Shown: positions 22,501 through 32,843 of the stretch, in pieces | How the letters are laid out: each line of letters starts with the position of its first letter | Numbering within the stretch: the stretch's first letter is position 1 | Source of the DNA: Glebionis coronaria | Taxonomy: Eukaryota > Streptophyta > Magnoliopsida > Asterales > Asteraceae | DNA: 64,000 bases | Direction: 5' to 3' | NCBI GenBank assembly: GCA_025667525.1 | Contig: CM046874.1 | Span: 664,224,963 to 664,288,962 of the forward strand | Made by a program: the position numbers and the translations under genes | The notes under the pieces: generated by a model | What the model was told of the DNA's origin: nothing | Seen by the model: only the letters and a program-made list of their open reading frames with translations | Database searches by the model: none

Positions 22501-22689
22501 CGTGATTATAACCATTATTGAAATAATTATCATGTCTTAATACGTATTAAATACTTATCGTGTTATAACACGTACGTAATACATGTAAATCTTGTTCGTG
22601 AAACGTAAACGTGCTATAAAAGGAAAGTTCTAATCATGTACGTACGATCATAAGGATACTATTCATTGTAAAAGCATGCGGGTTTTACA
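19587..22689 (-). repeat. 3' LTR of gypsy-1
   Basis: On the + strand it starts TGTAACGCCCC and ends GGGTTTTACA, and it matches 28016-31111 along its length with scattered substitutions and small indels. It contains a short tandem repeat AAAGTTTCCAAAAATAG (about 20820-21020) and a GC-rich hairpin cluster (about 21580-21915). Open frames of 60-90 codons on both strands at 21679-21958 arise from that GC-rich segment and are not genes. Confidence 0.95.
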
Positions 22690-22706
22690 ACTCATCCCCC
22701 CTAAAA
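22690..22706 (-). other. Polypurine tract of gypsy-1
   Basis: On the minus strand, TTTTTAGGGGGGATGAGT sits just before the LTR start TGTAAAACCC. The equivalent tract of the second copy is at 31112-31126. Confidence 0.85.
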
Positions 22707-22725
22707 AGAATAATTCGTCCCCGAA

Positions 22726-24534
22726 TTATAGATAATGTAACTGGAAAAGAAGAACATACCCGAATTCAAAATATGAAATAAGGTAAGAAGCCCGGATAGA
22801 CTCATCTGTTTCCCAAGTGGCTTCCCGCTCGGTATGATCCCTCCAAAGGATTTTGACGAATGGAATCGTCTTCCTTCTCATGACTCGTTCTTGTCTGTCA
22901 AGAACTCGTTCGAGTTCTTCTATGAAAGTGAGATCTTCACGAATCTGTTCCAGTAGATACTGAACCATGTGAAGGGGATGATACTTGTACCCTCTGAGTA
23001 AGGACACATGGAAAACATCGTGAACATGGGAAAGCTGCGGAGGTTACGCTAAACGGTAAGATACTTTACCGACTCGTTCAATGACATTAAACGGTCCGAT
23101 GAATCGAGGAATGAGCTTCCCTTTGATTCCAAAACGTCTAACACCACGTGCCGACGAAACCTTAAGGAAAACGTGATCTCATACGTTAAAATGTAAGTCC
23201 CTACGATGCTTGTCTGCATAACTCTTTTGACGTGACCGTGCTTCTTGCAGTTTCTGCTTAGCTACTGCGACCTTCTCGTTAGTCAACTCTATCATTTCTG
23301 GTCCTTCAAGTGTTCGCTCACCAACCTGATCCCAGCAGATTGGGGCGCGACACTTTCTGCTATACAACATCTCAAATGAAGCACACTTGATACTTGCGTG
23401 CCAACTATTGTTGTATGCAAACTCCACCAAACAGATATAATCATCCCAATCACCCGTCCATTCCAACTCACATGACCTCAACATGTCTTCTAATGTCTGA
23501 ATCGTTCGCTCCGACTACCCGTTTGTTTGAGGATGAAACGCCGTGCTAAGCTTAAGTTTTGTACCCCAAGCTTTCTGCAGAATTTTCCAAAACCGCGAAG
23601 TGAACCGAGGATCTCTGTCTGAGACGATGCTGGATGGAGCACCGTGAAGTCTCATGATCTCCCTCCTATAAGTATCGGCGAGTTTACTGACCGAATCCTC
23701 CTTGCGAATCGGTAAGAAATAAGCTGACTTGGTAAGCCGATCAACGATAACCCAAATCGCATCGTGCTTCTTCTTTGTCGGCGGAAGACCAGTAACAAAA
23801 TCCACGGTGATTTTGTCCTACTTCCACTCTGGAATATCTAACGGTTGAAGAAGACCGCCAGATCGCTGATGCTCGATCTTAACCTGCTGACAGGTAAGAC
23901 ATTTGGAGACGTAAGTTGCAACATCCTGTTTCATACCACTCCACCAAAAGTACTGCTTGATGTCATGGTACATCTTGGTCGAACCAGGATGAATAAAGAA
24001 TGGGGAGCTATGATCCTCAGCTAACAATACTTCCCGGAGTTCTTGATCATCAGGAACACAAAGTCTCGTGCCCTTCCATAAGATACCATCTGCGTCTACT
24101 TGAAAATTTGTTTGCTTCTCCAAATTTTGAATTATCGCCCAGATTTCTCCATCATCTTTCTGAGCTTCCTTGATCTTAGAGAGTAACTCGGGTTCCACTA
24201 TAAGATTAGCCCAGTAATCGTGTTGTCCACGTACCATGATCTCTATGTCTAGTCGCTCCAAGTCTCTTATAATTTCCTCCTCAATTTTAATGTCGTTTAT
24301 CATTCCGGACTTTCTGCTAAGTGCATCTGCCACTATATTCACCTTGCCGGGATGATATTGCAGATTAATGTCATAATCCTTCAATAGCTCTAACCATCTC
24401 CTCTGTCTCATGCTCAATTTACGTTGAGTGAAGATGTACTTCAAGCTCTTGTGGTCCGTGAAAATGTCACATGATTCTCCATACAAGTAGTGCCTCCATA
24501 TCTTCAATACAAACACGACTGCTGCAAGCTCCAA
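22726..24534 (-). pseudogene. pol: gypsy-1 RNase H end, integrase and chromodomain (broken)
   Basis: One frame covers the end of RNase H ([28 protein letters not shown]), the integrase zinc domain ([16 protein letters not shown]...CLTCQQVK), and the integrase core (WVIVDRLTKSAYFLP, SDRDPRFTSRFW, SERTIQTLEDML). It ends with a GPF-like region and the chromodomain-like tail ILWRDHTEREATWE. The chromodomain is thought to direct integration into heterochromatin. Four in-frame stops interrupt it: at 23818-23820, 23515-23517 (just before the catalytic glutamate segment), 23179-23181 and 23044-23046. The second gypsy copy reads through the last two, so they arose after the copies diverged. Confidence 0.88.
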
Positions 24535-24556
24535 GTCATGCGTATGGTAATTTTCC

Positions 24557-25290
24557 TCATAAGGGCTTAAGCTGTTGTGAAGCGTACGCGATCACTTTCC
24601 CATGTTGCATGAGAACACAGCCAAGTCCCTTCCCTGATGCATCATTGTAGATCTTAAATCCACCTGTACCAGATGGGAGAGTAAGAATCGGTGCAGATAC
24701 TAACTTCTGCTTTAGGTCTTCAAAGCTCTTCTCACTTTCTTCAGTCCAGACGAATTTCTCCCTTTTCCGCATCAGTTTGGTCAATGGTAGTGCTAAACGG
24801 GAAAAGTTCTCTACGAACCTACGATAGTAATCAGCTAAGCCTAGGAAACTGCGGACTTTAGTCGTTGATGTCGGTCTTGGCCACTTGGTAATAGCCTCAA
24901 ACTTTGTTGGATCCATCGTGATTCCTTCTGCTGATACAATGTGACCTAAGAATGCCACCTTGTCTAACCAGAACTCACACTTGGAGAATTTAGCAAACAG
25001 CTGCTTCTGGCAAAGAATCTATAGTACTGTACTAAGATGGTCTTCGTGTTCCTCTTTAGACTTAGAGAATATCAGGATATCGTCAATGAAGACAATGACG
25101 AACTTGTCCAGAAATTCATGGAAGATTCTGTTCATCAGATCCATGAACATTGCTGGAGCATTGGTAAGGCCAAATGGCATGACTACAAATTCATAGTGGC
25201 CATAGCGTGTACGGAAAGCAGTCTTGGCGATGTCCTGCTCTTTAACCCGTAGCTGATGATATCCTGACCTTAGATCAATCTTGGAGAAAT
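24557..25290 (-). pseudogene. pol: gypsy-1 RT core and start of RNase H (broken)
   Basis: The RT palm motif FIDDILIFS lies at about 25066-25092, in a different frame from the preceding segment because of a shift near 25290. A TAG at 25019-25021 interrupts it. From 24958 down it reads [12 protein letters not shown], the RT connection, then the RNase H start [17 protein letters not shown]. It ends at 24557, where another frameshift moves coding into the integrase frame. RT and RNase H are recognisable but cannot be made as one protein. Confidence 0.85.
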
Positions 25291-26393
25291 GTTTGGCCCC
25301 TTGTAGTTGGTCAACAGATCGTCTATACGTGGTAGTGGATACCTATTCCTGATGGTAATCTTGTTGAGCTCGCGATAGTCTATGCAAAGACGCATACTGT
25401 CATCCTTCTTCTTAACGAATAAGACCGGTGCGCCCCATGGAGATGCGCTTGGTCGAATAAAGCCTTGTTCCAGAAGTTCTTGCAATTGATCCTTCAGCTC
25501 CTTCAACTCTATGGGAGCCATGCGATAAGGAGCCTTGGAAATCGGCTCAGCTCCTGGGATGAGCTCGATATTAAATTCTACTTCACATGCAGGTGTTATG
25601 CCCGGAAGTTCTTCTGGAAATACATCTGGAAATTCTGACACTATAGGCTGATTCTGAATTGATGGGGATTCAACATCCATGTCATGAACAATAGCTAGAT
25701 AGCCCTCACAACCATGTGAAAGTAATGCAAGTGCTTGTAGGGTTGATATGATTTGTATAGACCTTTCAGGTACGAACCCGTTGTGAATGTACTCTGGCGC
25801 ATTAACATCACCGAAGATGACTCGATATGAATGGCAGTCTATGGTAGCATGGTGCTTCGATAGCCAATCCATTCCCAAAATCATGTCAAAATCATTCATT
25901 TCCAGCGGAAGTGCGTCAACAGGACGAATCTTGTCATCAAACTCTAGGGGGAGGCTCTTGTACATATGGGTTATGCGTACAGAGTCTCTTAACGACGTGG
26001 AAATATTCAGTATATTCTCTAGTGGCATGGGAAGTATCCTAACATTCTTGGCATAAGCAGTAGAAATGATCGAGTGAGTAGTACCCGTATCAAACAGAAC
26101 ACATGCAGCTTGACCATACATATACAAGATTCCGGTGATGATACCTGTAGACTTGTTGGCCTGATCGCGAGATGTCGTATAAACGCGTCCACTAGTAGGA
26201 GGCGGCTTGGTATCAGCAAGTCCCGATGTGCCGTCCATCTCGCCCTTGTGGCAGTCCTTCATGCGATGGCCAGGAAGACCACACTTGTAGCATGCATCGC
26301 TGTCGCGGCGACATGGCCCTCGGTGCCTACGGTGACAGGTAGTGCAAAGAGGATGCGTATATCCTCCAGCAGGTGTCCTGACTGGCTGAGAGC
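25270..26393 (-). pseudogene. pol: gypsy-1 nucleocapsid, protease and N-terminal RT
   Basis: A long open frame beginning at about GSQPVRTP. The nucleocapsid zinc knuckle [14 protein letters not shown] is preceded by a second cysteine/histidine cluster ([12 protein letters not shown]). The aspartic protease follows with active site [12 protein letters not shown] and the flap-side motif [19 protein letters not shown] begins with [30 protein letters not shown] and [20 protein letters not shown]. The frame is lost shortly after, near 25290. The upstream edge coincides with an intron-like acceptor (TTTTTATCAG) at 26394-26395. Confidence 0.88.
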
Positions 26394-26608
26394 CTGATAA
26401 AAACAATATACATGAGACATGATAAAAGGTACAAAATACAATAAGGATAATCGTAAGATGGAATACTAGTGATAGCTAGACGGTTAGACTGTGAACCTCT
26501 CTAGTTCCGGTCCCTCCCGTTACCATGATTCCTGGTAGAAGATTCTCTAATGTGTCAGAATTAAGAACTATAGCATGTAATCATAATAAAATGAGTTAGT
26601 ATAAGGAC
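26394..26608 (-). other. Intron-like segment 2 within gypsy-1 gag
   Basis: On the minus strand it begins CAG|GTCCTTATACTAAC and ends TGTTTTTATCAG|GC; 215 bp, AT-rich, full of stops, and it separates the basic gag linker from the zinc-knuckle frame. Removing it leaves the two sides one base out of frame, so either an indel has occurred or the junction differs. Alternative: an unrelated small insertion. Confidence 0.42.
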
Positions 26609-26758
26609 CTGCTGTTGTTGGAGTGTCCAGCGTTGTTACGGTAATTATCATTACCGCCACGCCTATATGTAGTAGAACGGTCATGAGTCTGACCGTTTCC
26701 CTTGGGCTGAGTAGGCTGTTTCCGAGTAGCCGGCTGAGACCGGTCCCCAGTCTTCTGT

Positions 26759-26834
26759 CTGGAAGATACAATTTAAAGAGATGTAAATATGCTGAAAGAA
26801 TACGGTTTGGTCACCGCTGAATACGAATGTTTAC
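26759..26834 (-). other. Intron-like segment 1 within gypsy-1 gag
   Basis: A 76-bp minus-strand segment GTAAACATTC...TATCTTCCAG sits between the capsid domain and a basic linker. Removing it joins two open stretches in frame and gives a continuous gag-like sequence rich in Q, G, N and R (to about 26609). The GT and AG ends, AT-rich body and pyrimidine-rich end fit a plant intron. Confidence 0.5.
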
Positions 26835-27561
26835 CTCTTATCGGGTCTATCTGCTTCCCCGAACTCTTCTCTTTCCTGCAGCATCTCCAGCTTACGTGCT
26901 GCATCGGCCACTTGTGCCACCGTGTTGAACGTAGCACACACCAGGTTGTTTGCGACCGATGTACAAAGAGCCCACCTGAAATGGTGTGCTTGCTCTTTAG
27001 GAGTACCTGCTGCTGCACCAAGAAAACCAGCCAAGCGAAAAAAGCGATGCATGAACTCGTTGCTATTCTCCCCAGCTCTCTGTCGGATTCCATGGTACTC
27101 TCTCTTCAGCTTGTCTTGCTCATCCTTGGGAAAGAACTGTCCCATCACCAAATCCCTGAACTGAGCCCAAGTCAAACCAGCCATCCAATCATCACCTCCC
27201 TCAGACTGCTTCAGTGCCTTCCACCATGCTAAACATCACCTTCGAACCGGTAGCAGGCCAACCTCGACTTGAAGACGGGGTCACAACCCATAGTATCGAA
27301 GATCTTCTCAATGTGAGCCAACCAGCTTTCAGCTTCACTGGGGCTATCTGTTCTCTCGAAAGCTCGAGGGCGTAGCTTACTGAATCTCTCCAGCCATGTG
27401 ACCAATGTTACTGGAGGAGGAGGAGGAGGTACTGGGTGTTGTTGCTGATTGTTGGCAGCCTGTACCTCAGCCCTGATTTCGTTCCTCAGCTGAAGAAGCA
27501 TAGCTTGCATTGCAGCTTGGATTGCTGCATTGAGTTGTTCTTGCTCACGTGTGAGAACCAT
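26831..27561 (-). pseudogene. gag: gypsy-1 gag, capsid part (broken)
   Basis: ATG at 27559-27561 starts MVLTREQEQLNAAI; the open frame extends upstream, but that part is AT-rich leader. The N-terminal region has a helix and a QQQHPVPPPPPP run, then the retrotransposon gag domain (WLERFSKLRPRAFERTDSP, WLAHIEKIFDTMGC). A frameshift between about 27229 and 27216 breaks the frame. It resumes as MAGLTWAQFRDLVMGQFFP through FMHRFFRLAGFL to EADRPDKR. The last codon runs into the intron-like segment at 26834. Gag would form the particle shell. Confidence 0.85.
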
Positions 27562-28015
27562 CTGATAGTATAACATAAAATACATGATTAAACTGATCAA
27601 AACATAAAATATATATATATACATGAAAAAAAAATATACCAATAAATCATGAGAAAAATTTTATGCAAGAAAATTAGTACATGAATGCATGATGCAGTTT
27701 TATGAAAACTTTTATATGTGCGAGAGTGAACGCCCATGGTCAGTTCACTCAAAACAAAAGACATGGCGAGAGGACGCCTATGGGTCGGTCCCAAAGTTAA
27801 AAGTTTCGATAAAAGCACATGCAAATAAATAGGGACAATCCTGTACCAACCATTACTTAGTCATAAACCTGCGACAATGACATATATGTATGCATGAAAA
27901 TGATGAATGCATGAAAACCGACTGTCACTTCTAGGAAGACCTTAATGACTACCCACTAATCACAGGTCGTGTTTTGAGAGCCTACAGGTCGAAGCCTTGG
28001 CTCTGATACCATAAC
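27562..28015 (-). other. gypsy-1 leader with PBS
   Basis: Untranslated leader. The PBS is the complement of 27999-28011 (minus strand TGGTATCAGAGCC), four bases from the LTR end. The 3' end just before the gag ATG is T-rich and closes with CTATCAG, which looks like an intron acceptor, so a 5' UTR intron is possible. Confidence 0.75.
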
Positions 28016-31000
28016 TGTAACGCCCCATTTTGATAAATGGAATGTCACGCGTGACTATGGCGTGTCATCAAAGCATACAAGGATAAATGTATAAAACATC
28101 ACATGACAATAAAGGAAATACCGGAAACAACATCGATATCCCAAAAGTAGAACTCATCACACACAAACATAAGTACTGTAAATGAAAAGGACTAAACAAT
28201 GTCCATAGAAATGAGTATCAAAAGTATGAAGAAATGCATAAAGTAATGAAGGCTAGGAAGCTTCCAATCCATATGCACGTCGCTTAAAGTCTACGAGCGT
28301 CCTTGAGTACCTGCCGTTTTGGGAACATGAAAGGAAAAACGGCTGAGCATAACGCTCAGTGCACGGATATACAAGTAAAGCATGAATAATATATTCATAA
28401 TAGCATAGGGCAGCAGAAAAGACTAAGTCCTGGATAATCTGGTATATCTTAGTAAAACTGGTTTTATAGTTTGAAAAGCCTTATGTTTATCTTATAAAAA
28501 CCGTTTAACATGTTTACCATTAGCCAATATAGGTCATGAAATATCAACGTGTATGAATACTTAGAGGAGTGACCTCGTCATGCAATTAGAGGGGTTGCCT
28601 CTAATTAATATAACTGTTTGGGTAGGAGGGATCAGCTCCTTGTGAAGGACACATTCACCTGAATAATCTACTGAAACATGTAAACTAGGATGCACCCGTA
28701 CGCCCCACATGATAATAATAATAATATGGCCAAAAGCTGAAGGGACGCCACGAGCTATCACTCTGTCGTGGTGGAGTCATAACATTGGTGCCTCTAGTGT
28801 TATGGTTATGGTACCTCCATAACTAGGTGAAACTGGTCATGCATGTATATGGCTTTAGGTATCTAAATAAACATAAGCAATTCAAAAACATATAAAACAT
28901 ATACTGGGGAAAACAGTTGGCTGCATACGGGGAATCCTAATAAGGAAGAATGTCCATACTGAAAGGACGGAGAATCCGTACCTTGTGTCCAGTGAACGAA
29001 GAAGACGAACGGAAGAGAGTCCTACTTCGATATCACTAATGCTACATAAATAATATACGTGTATAAGTATTCATATTACTGAGTACGTAACTGGTTTTAT
29101 GTCATGTCTTAACTTGTTTTATATGTTCATGTCATTTTTTTACTGATTTAAGCTTTATACTGCGTTTATCATGTATTCTGTCTATTCTGATTAAGTATTA
29201 TTTGTATTTCTTGTATTATTATACTTGCTTGTAATAATAAGTAAATTTCTAGAAATAGAAGGTTTCCTAAAACAGAAAGTTTCCAAAAATAGAAAGTTTC
29301 CAAAAATAGAAAGTTTTCAAAAATAGAAAGTTTCCAAAAATAGATTTACTACTTAAACTAGATAAGTTTCTAAAAATAGAAAGTTTCCATAAATAGGTTA
29401 GCTGCCTTAATTAAATAAGTTTCTAAAAATAAAAAGTTTCTATAAATAGAATAAGCTGGATTATTAAGCTAATAATGTAAGCTTAAGTGTTTACTGATTT
29501 ATATTCTAAGTCATGTGATATATAGTATAGTTTATTAATTATTACATGTAAATTAAATAAACTATAGGTTAAAGTATTTAATTAAATATAACATGATTTA
29601 ATTAAATAAAAGGTAATAATACTTAGGTTAAAACATGTATTAATATCTATTAATAATATAACGTAAGTCATGTAAATTAATTAATTATAAGGCATGTTTA
29701 ATAATTAATTAATTATATAGTCTAATTTAGATAATAAATACTTAGGTTAAAAATCCATGTATTATTAATAATAATAATAACCTAAGTCATGATGTAATTA
29801 AATTAATTAAGTAACATGTCAAATTAATTTAATTAAGCTTGTAAAAAAATAATCTTGTAAAATAACTAAACTTGTAAAATTTATTAAGTCGTGACCCGTG
29901 CCCGTGAACCAGACTCGTGTTTTAATCTAAACATGTCGTGAACCGGACCGGTTTAACCCATGAACCGGCCAAACAAACACACCCTTAACAATGGCTAACC
30001 GGCTTAGCCTGTTGCCACTGTTTGTGTAAAATAGCCACCGGCCCATGCCGGTGGTTCCCTTGGTCTTGGCTAGCCACCGGCTAGAAAAAGTTCCCACCGG
30101 CTAGCCGGTGTTCCCCCTGCTGCCGCAACCATGCTTCACCCTGCTTTTCTTATTTAGCCACCGGCTTATGCCGGTGGTGGTTCTTGTTTCTGCCGAGACC
30201 CAACCGAACACCAAACACACACCCCGACAAGGTCGGGGGTTCCCTTGTTCTTGCGGCCGAGACACAACAACACCACACCGAGACAATGGGGTCTCGGTTG
30301 TTGCGCAACAAGGCAAGCCGAGACCATGGGGTCTCGGTTCCTTGCGTCGGCCGAACAAACACCCCTTAAACCATAATTAATTTACCCCCATGATTTATTT
30401 ACATGATGAATTTCTTGTTTTTATATCACTTATGATTTCATGTGTTCAATTAAATAAGAACATAAAAAGAAAAAGGGGTTTAAGGATTTACCGATTACGT
30501 GAACAATGGAGAGCGATAACACTAACAATCTTGCAAGAAATCAATCACCAAAAATCAACAAACACATGTTATGTGTGTGTTCTACCCGGCGGCCAAGAGG
30601 GAGCAAAAGAGAGATTAGGGTTTTTCTTGTTTTCTAATTTTTGTTATAATGAAACATATCTTTTCCTAGATCTTGTTTTAGTAAAAACGGCATGGGCTTG
30701 GCCCTTTTCCTTGTCTGGTCCGCGGGTAGATAGGGCCCACAAGGATAACCCGAATGTTTTCTCGTGTCTAATATTATATGTGTTCTCGTGTTCGTGTTTT
30801 ACGTGATTCAAATAGTTATCGTTCGTGTCTTATTATATTTATTCATAATCGTAATAAATATACGTAAATACATAATACTAAGCTCGTGATTATTTACGTT
30901 CATGATTTCATGTTTGTATGTTCGTGATTATAATTATTATTGAAATAATTATCATGTCTTAATACGTATTAAATACTTATCATGTTATAACACGTACGTA

Positions 31001-31111
31001 ATACTTGTAAATCTTGTTCGTGAAACGTAAACGTGCTATAAAAGGAAAGTTCTAATCATGTACGTACGATCATAAGGGTACTATTCATTGTAAAAGCATG
31101 CGGGTTTTACA
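28016..31111 (-). repeat. Shared LTR: 5' LTR of gypsy-1 and 3' LTR of the second copy
   Basis: On the + strand it runs TGTAACGCCCC...GGGTTTTACA, homologous to 19587-22689. On its left is a PBS (the start of one internal region); on its right are a PPT and the end of another internal region. One LTR therefore serves two tandem elements. It has the same tandem AAAGTTTCCAAAAATAG array (about 29240-29450), with a different repeat number, and the same hairpin cluster (about 30000-30340). Confidence 0.93.
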
Positions 31112-32196
31112 ACTCTTTCCCCCTAAAAAGAATAATTCGTCCCCGAATTATAGATAATGTAACTGGAAAAGAAGAACATACCCGAATTCAAAATATGAAA
31201 TGAGGGTAAGAAGCCCGGATAGACTCATTTGTTTCCCAAGTGGCTTCCCGCTCGGTATGATCCCTCCAAAGGATTTTGACAAATGGAATCGTCTTCCTTC
31301 TCATAACTCGTTCTTGTTTGTCAAGAACTCGTTCGGGTTCTTCGATGAAAGTGAGATCTTCACGAATCTGTTCCAGTTGATACTGAACCATGTGAAGGGG
31401 ATGATACTTGCACCTTCTGAGTAAGGACACATGGAAAACATCGTGAACATGGGAAAGCTGCGGAGGTAACGCTAAACGGTAAGATACTTCACCGACTCGT
31501 TCAATGACATCAAACGGTCCGATGAATCGAGGACTGAGCTTCCCTTTGATTCCAAAACGTCTAACACCACGTGCCGGCAAAACCTTATGGAAAACGTGAT
31601 CTCCTACGTTAAAATGTAAGTCCCTACGATGCTTGTCTGCATAACTCTTCTAACGTGACCGTGCCTCTTGCAGTTTCTGCTTAGCTACTGCGACCTTCTC
31701 GTTAGTCAACTCTATCATTTCTGGTCCTTCAAGTGTTCGCTCACCAACCTGATCCCAGCAGATAGGGGCGTGACACTTTTTGCCATACAACATCTCGAAT
31801 GGAGCACACTTGATACTTGCGTGCCAACTGTTGTTGTATGCAAACTCCACCAAACAGATATAATCGTCCCAATCACCCGTCCATTCCAACGCACATGACC
31901 TCAACATGTCTTCTAATGTCTGAATCGTTCGCTCCGACTGCCCGTCTGTTTGAGGATGAAATGCCGTGCTAAGCTTAAGTTTTGTACCCTAAGCTTTCTA
32001 CAGACTTTTCCAAAACCGCAAAGTGAACCGAGGATCTCTGTCTGAGATGATGCTGGATGGAGCACCGTGAAGTCTCATGATCTCCCTCCTATAAGTATCG
32101 GCGAGTTTACTGACCGAATCCTTCTTGCGGATCGGTAAGAAATAAGCTGACTTGGTAAGCCGATCAACGATAACCCAAATCGCATCGTGCTTCTTC
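31112..32196 (-). pseudogene. pol: Second gypsy copy: integrase core to chromodomain (part 1)
   Basis: Nearly the same sequence as 22690-23775. A PPT lies at 31112-31126. The chromodomain tail and GPF region (RFGIKGKLSPRFIGPFDVIERVG) are open from 31580 to 31188. Integrase segments WVIVDRLTKSAYFLP and LVEFAYNNSWHASIKC lie further right. In-frame stops fall near 31650 and 31998. It is interrupted at 32196 by copia-2 and continues at 44334. An open frame at 31998-32327 is a chimera of copia-2 LTR and gypsy integrase, created by the insertion. Confidence 0.9.
32192..32196. other. TSD of copia-2 (left copy)
   Basis: TCTTC, repeated at 44334-44338 on the other side of the element. This 5-bp target duplication proves insertion into the gypsy integrase. 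Confidence 0.92.
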
Positions 32197-32724
32197 TGTT
32201 GGGAATAAATTAAGGCCAGATCACTTGAGCGCTGACAAGAACAAATCAAGCGTTGATAGGAACAAAGCAAGCGCTGACAGCTCAAGCGTTGACAGGTTAA
32301 GGTCAAGCGTTGACACATTGAAGACAAGCACTGATGGAAGATATAAGCTACACGTTTATTATATTCTAGAATACTTCTAGTAAGGATAGAAACGACAATG
32401 TATTTTCTATGTTTATCTTTACCTAGAATAGTTGATACGTAGCTTATTGTACAAGGCTTCTTAGTCTATAAAAGAAGGTCTTTAGGTTAATGTTCAATAT
32501 CAAGTTTTACATAAGTTTTCGTTCATAAACAATCTTTCATTGTAAGCAAGTTCGACATTTATAATCAAAGTGAAAGTTTGTTTACATCTTGTGTGTTCTA
32601 GTTTAAGTGTTAAATTCCGCATAACACTTAGATTCACAAAGCATATAACAAAGGTTTCTCTACGTGTTATACTTGATCTAATCTCGTATACACAAAGCTA
32701 ATCGATCTAAGTTTGGGATCAACA
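32197..32724 (+). repeat. 5' LTR of copia-2 (528 bp)
   Basis: TGTTGGGAAT...GGATCAACA. A box array at 32230-32338 has starts at 32230, 32251, 32272, 32287, 32308 and 32329, i.e. steps of 21, 21, 15, 21 and 21 bp. A TATA box (TATAAAAG) lies at 32467-32474, about 130 bp downstream of the array, which makes the array a candidate upstream regulatory region. Confidence 0.95.
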
Positions 32725-32726
32725 AG

Positions 32727-32738
32727 TGGTATCAGAGC
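32727..32738 (+). other. Primer-binding site of copia-2
   Basis: TGGTATCAGAGC, two bases after the LTR end. Initiator tRNA-Met type. Confidence 0.93.
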
Positions 32739-32843
32739 TTGTTGAGGAACTTTTGATCTTTGAAGAACACCAGAACCATACACGAACATCAAAACCCTAA
32801 TTTTCTCAGAAACCCTAATTTTCACAAAAACCCTAACAACATT

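Larger units (their letters stand above)
19587..31111 (-). mobile_element. Ty3/gypsy chromovirus gypsy-1 (complete, defective)
   Basis: Two ~3.1 kb LTRs (19587-22689 and 28016-31111) enclose 5.3 kb of internal DNA. On the minus strand the order is 5' LTR, PBS, gag, protease, RT, RNase H, integrase, chromodomain-like tail, PPT and 3' LTR. Integrase after RT marks Ty3/gypsy. Long LTRs, tRNA-Met PBS and a C-terminal chromodomain point to the Tekay/Del type. Several nonsense and frameshift mutations make it non-coding. The right LTR is also the 3' LTR of the neighbouring partial copy, so no TSD is expected around this unit. It is 11,525 bp long. Confidence 0.92.

Noticed and set aside
31998..32327. 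109-codon minus-strand ORF with a CQRL repeat N-terminus fused to integrase
   Set aside because: It is a chance fusion of antisense copia-2 LTR boxes to gypsy integrase at the insertion point; there is no evidence it is expressed.
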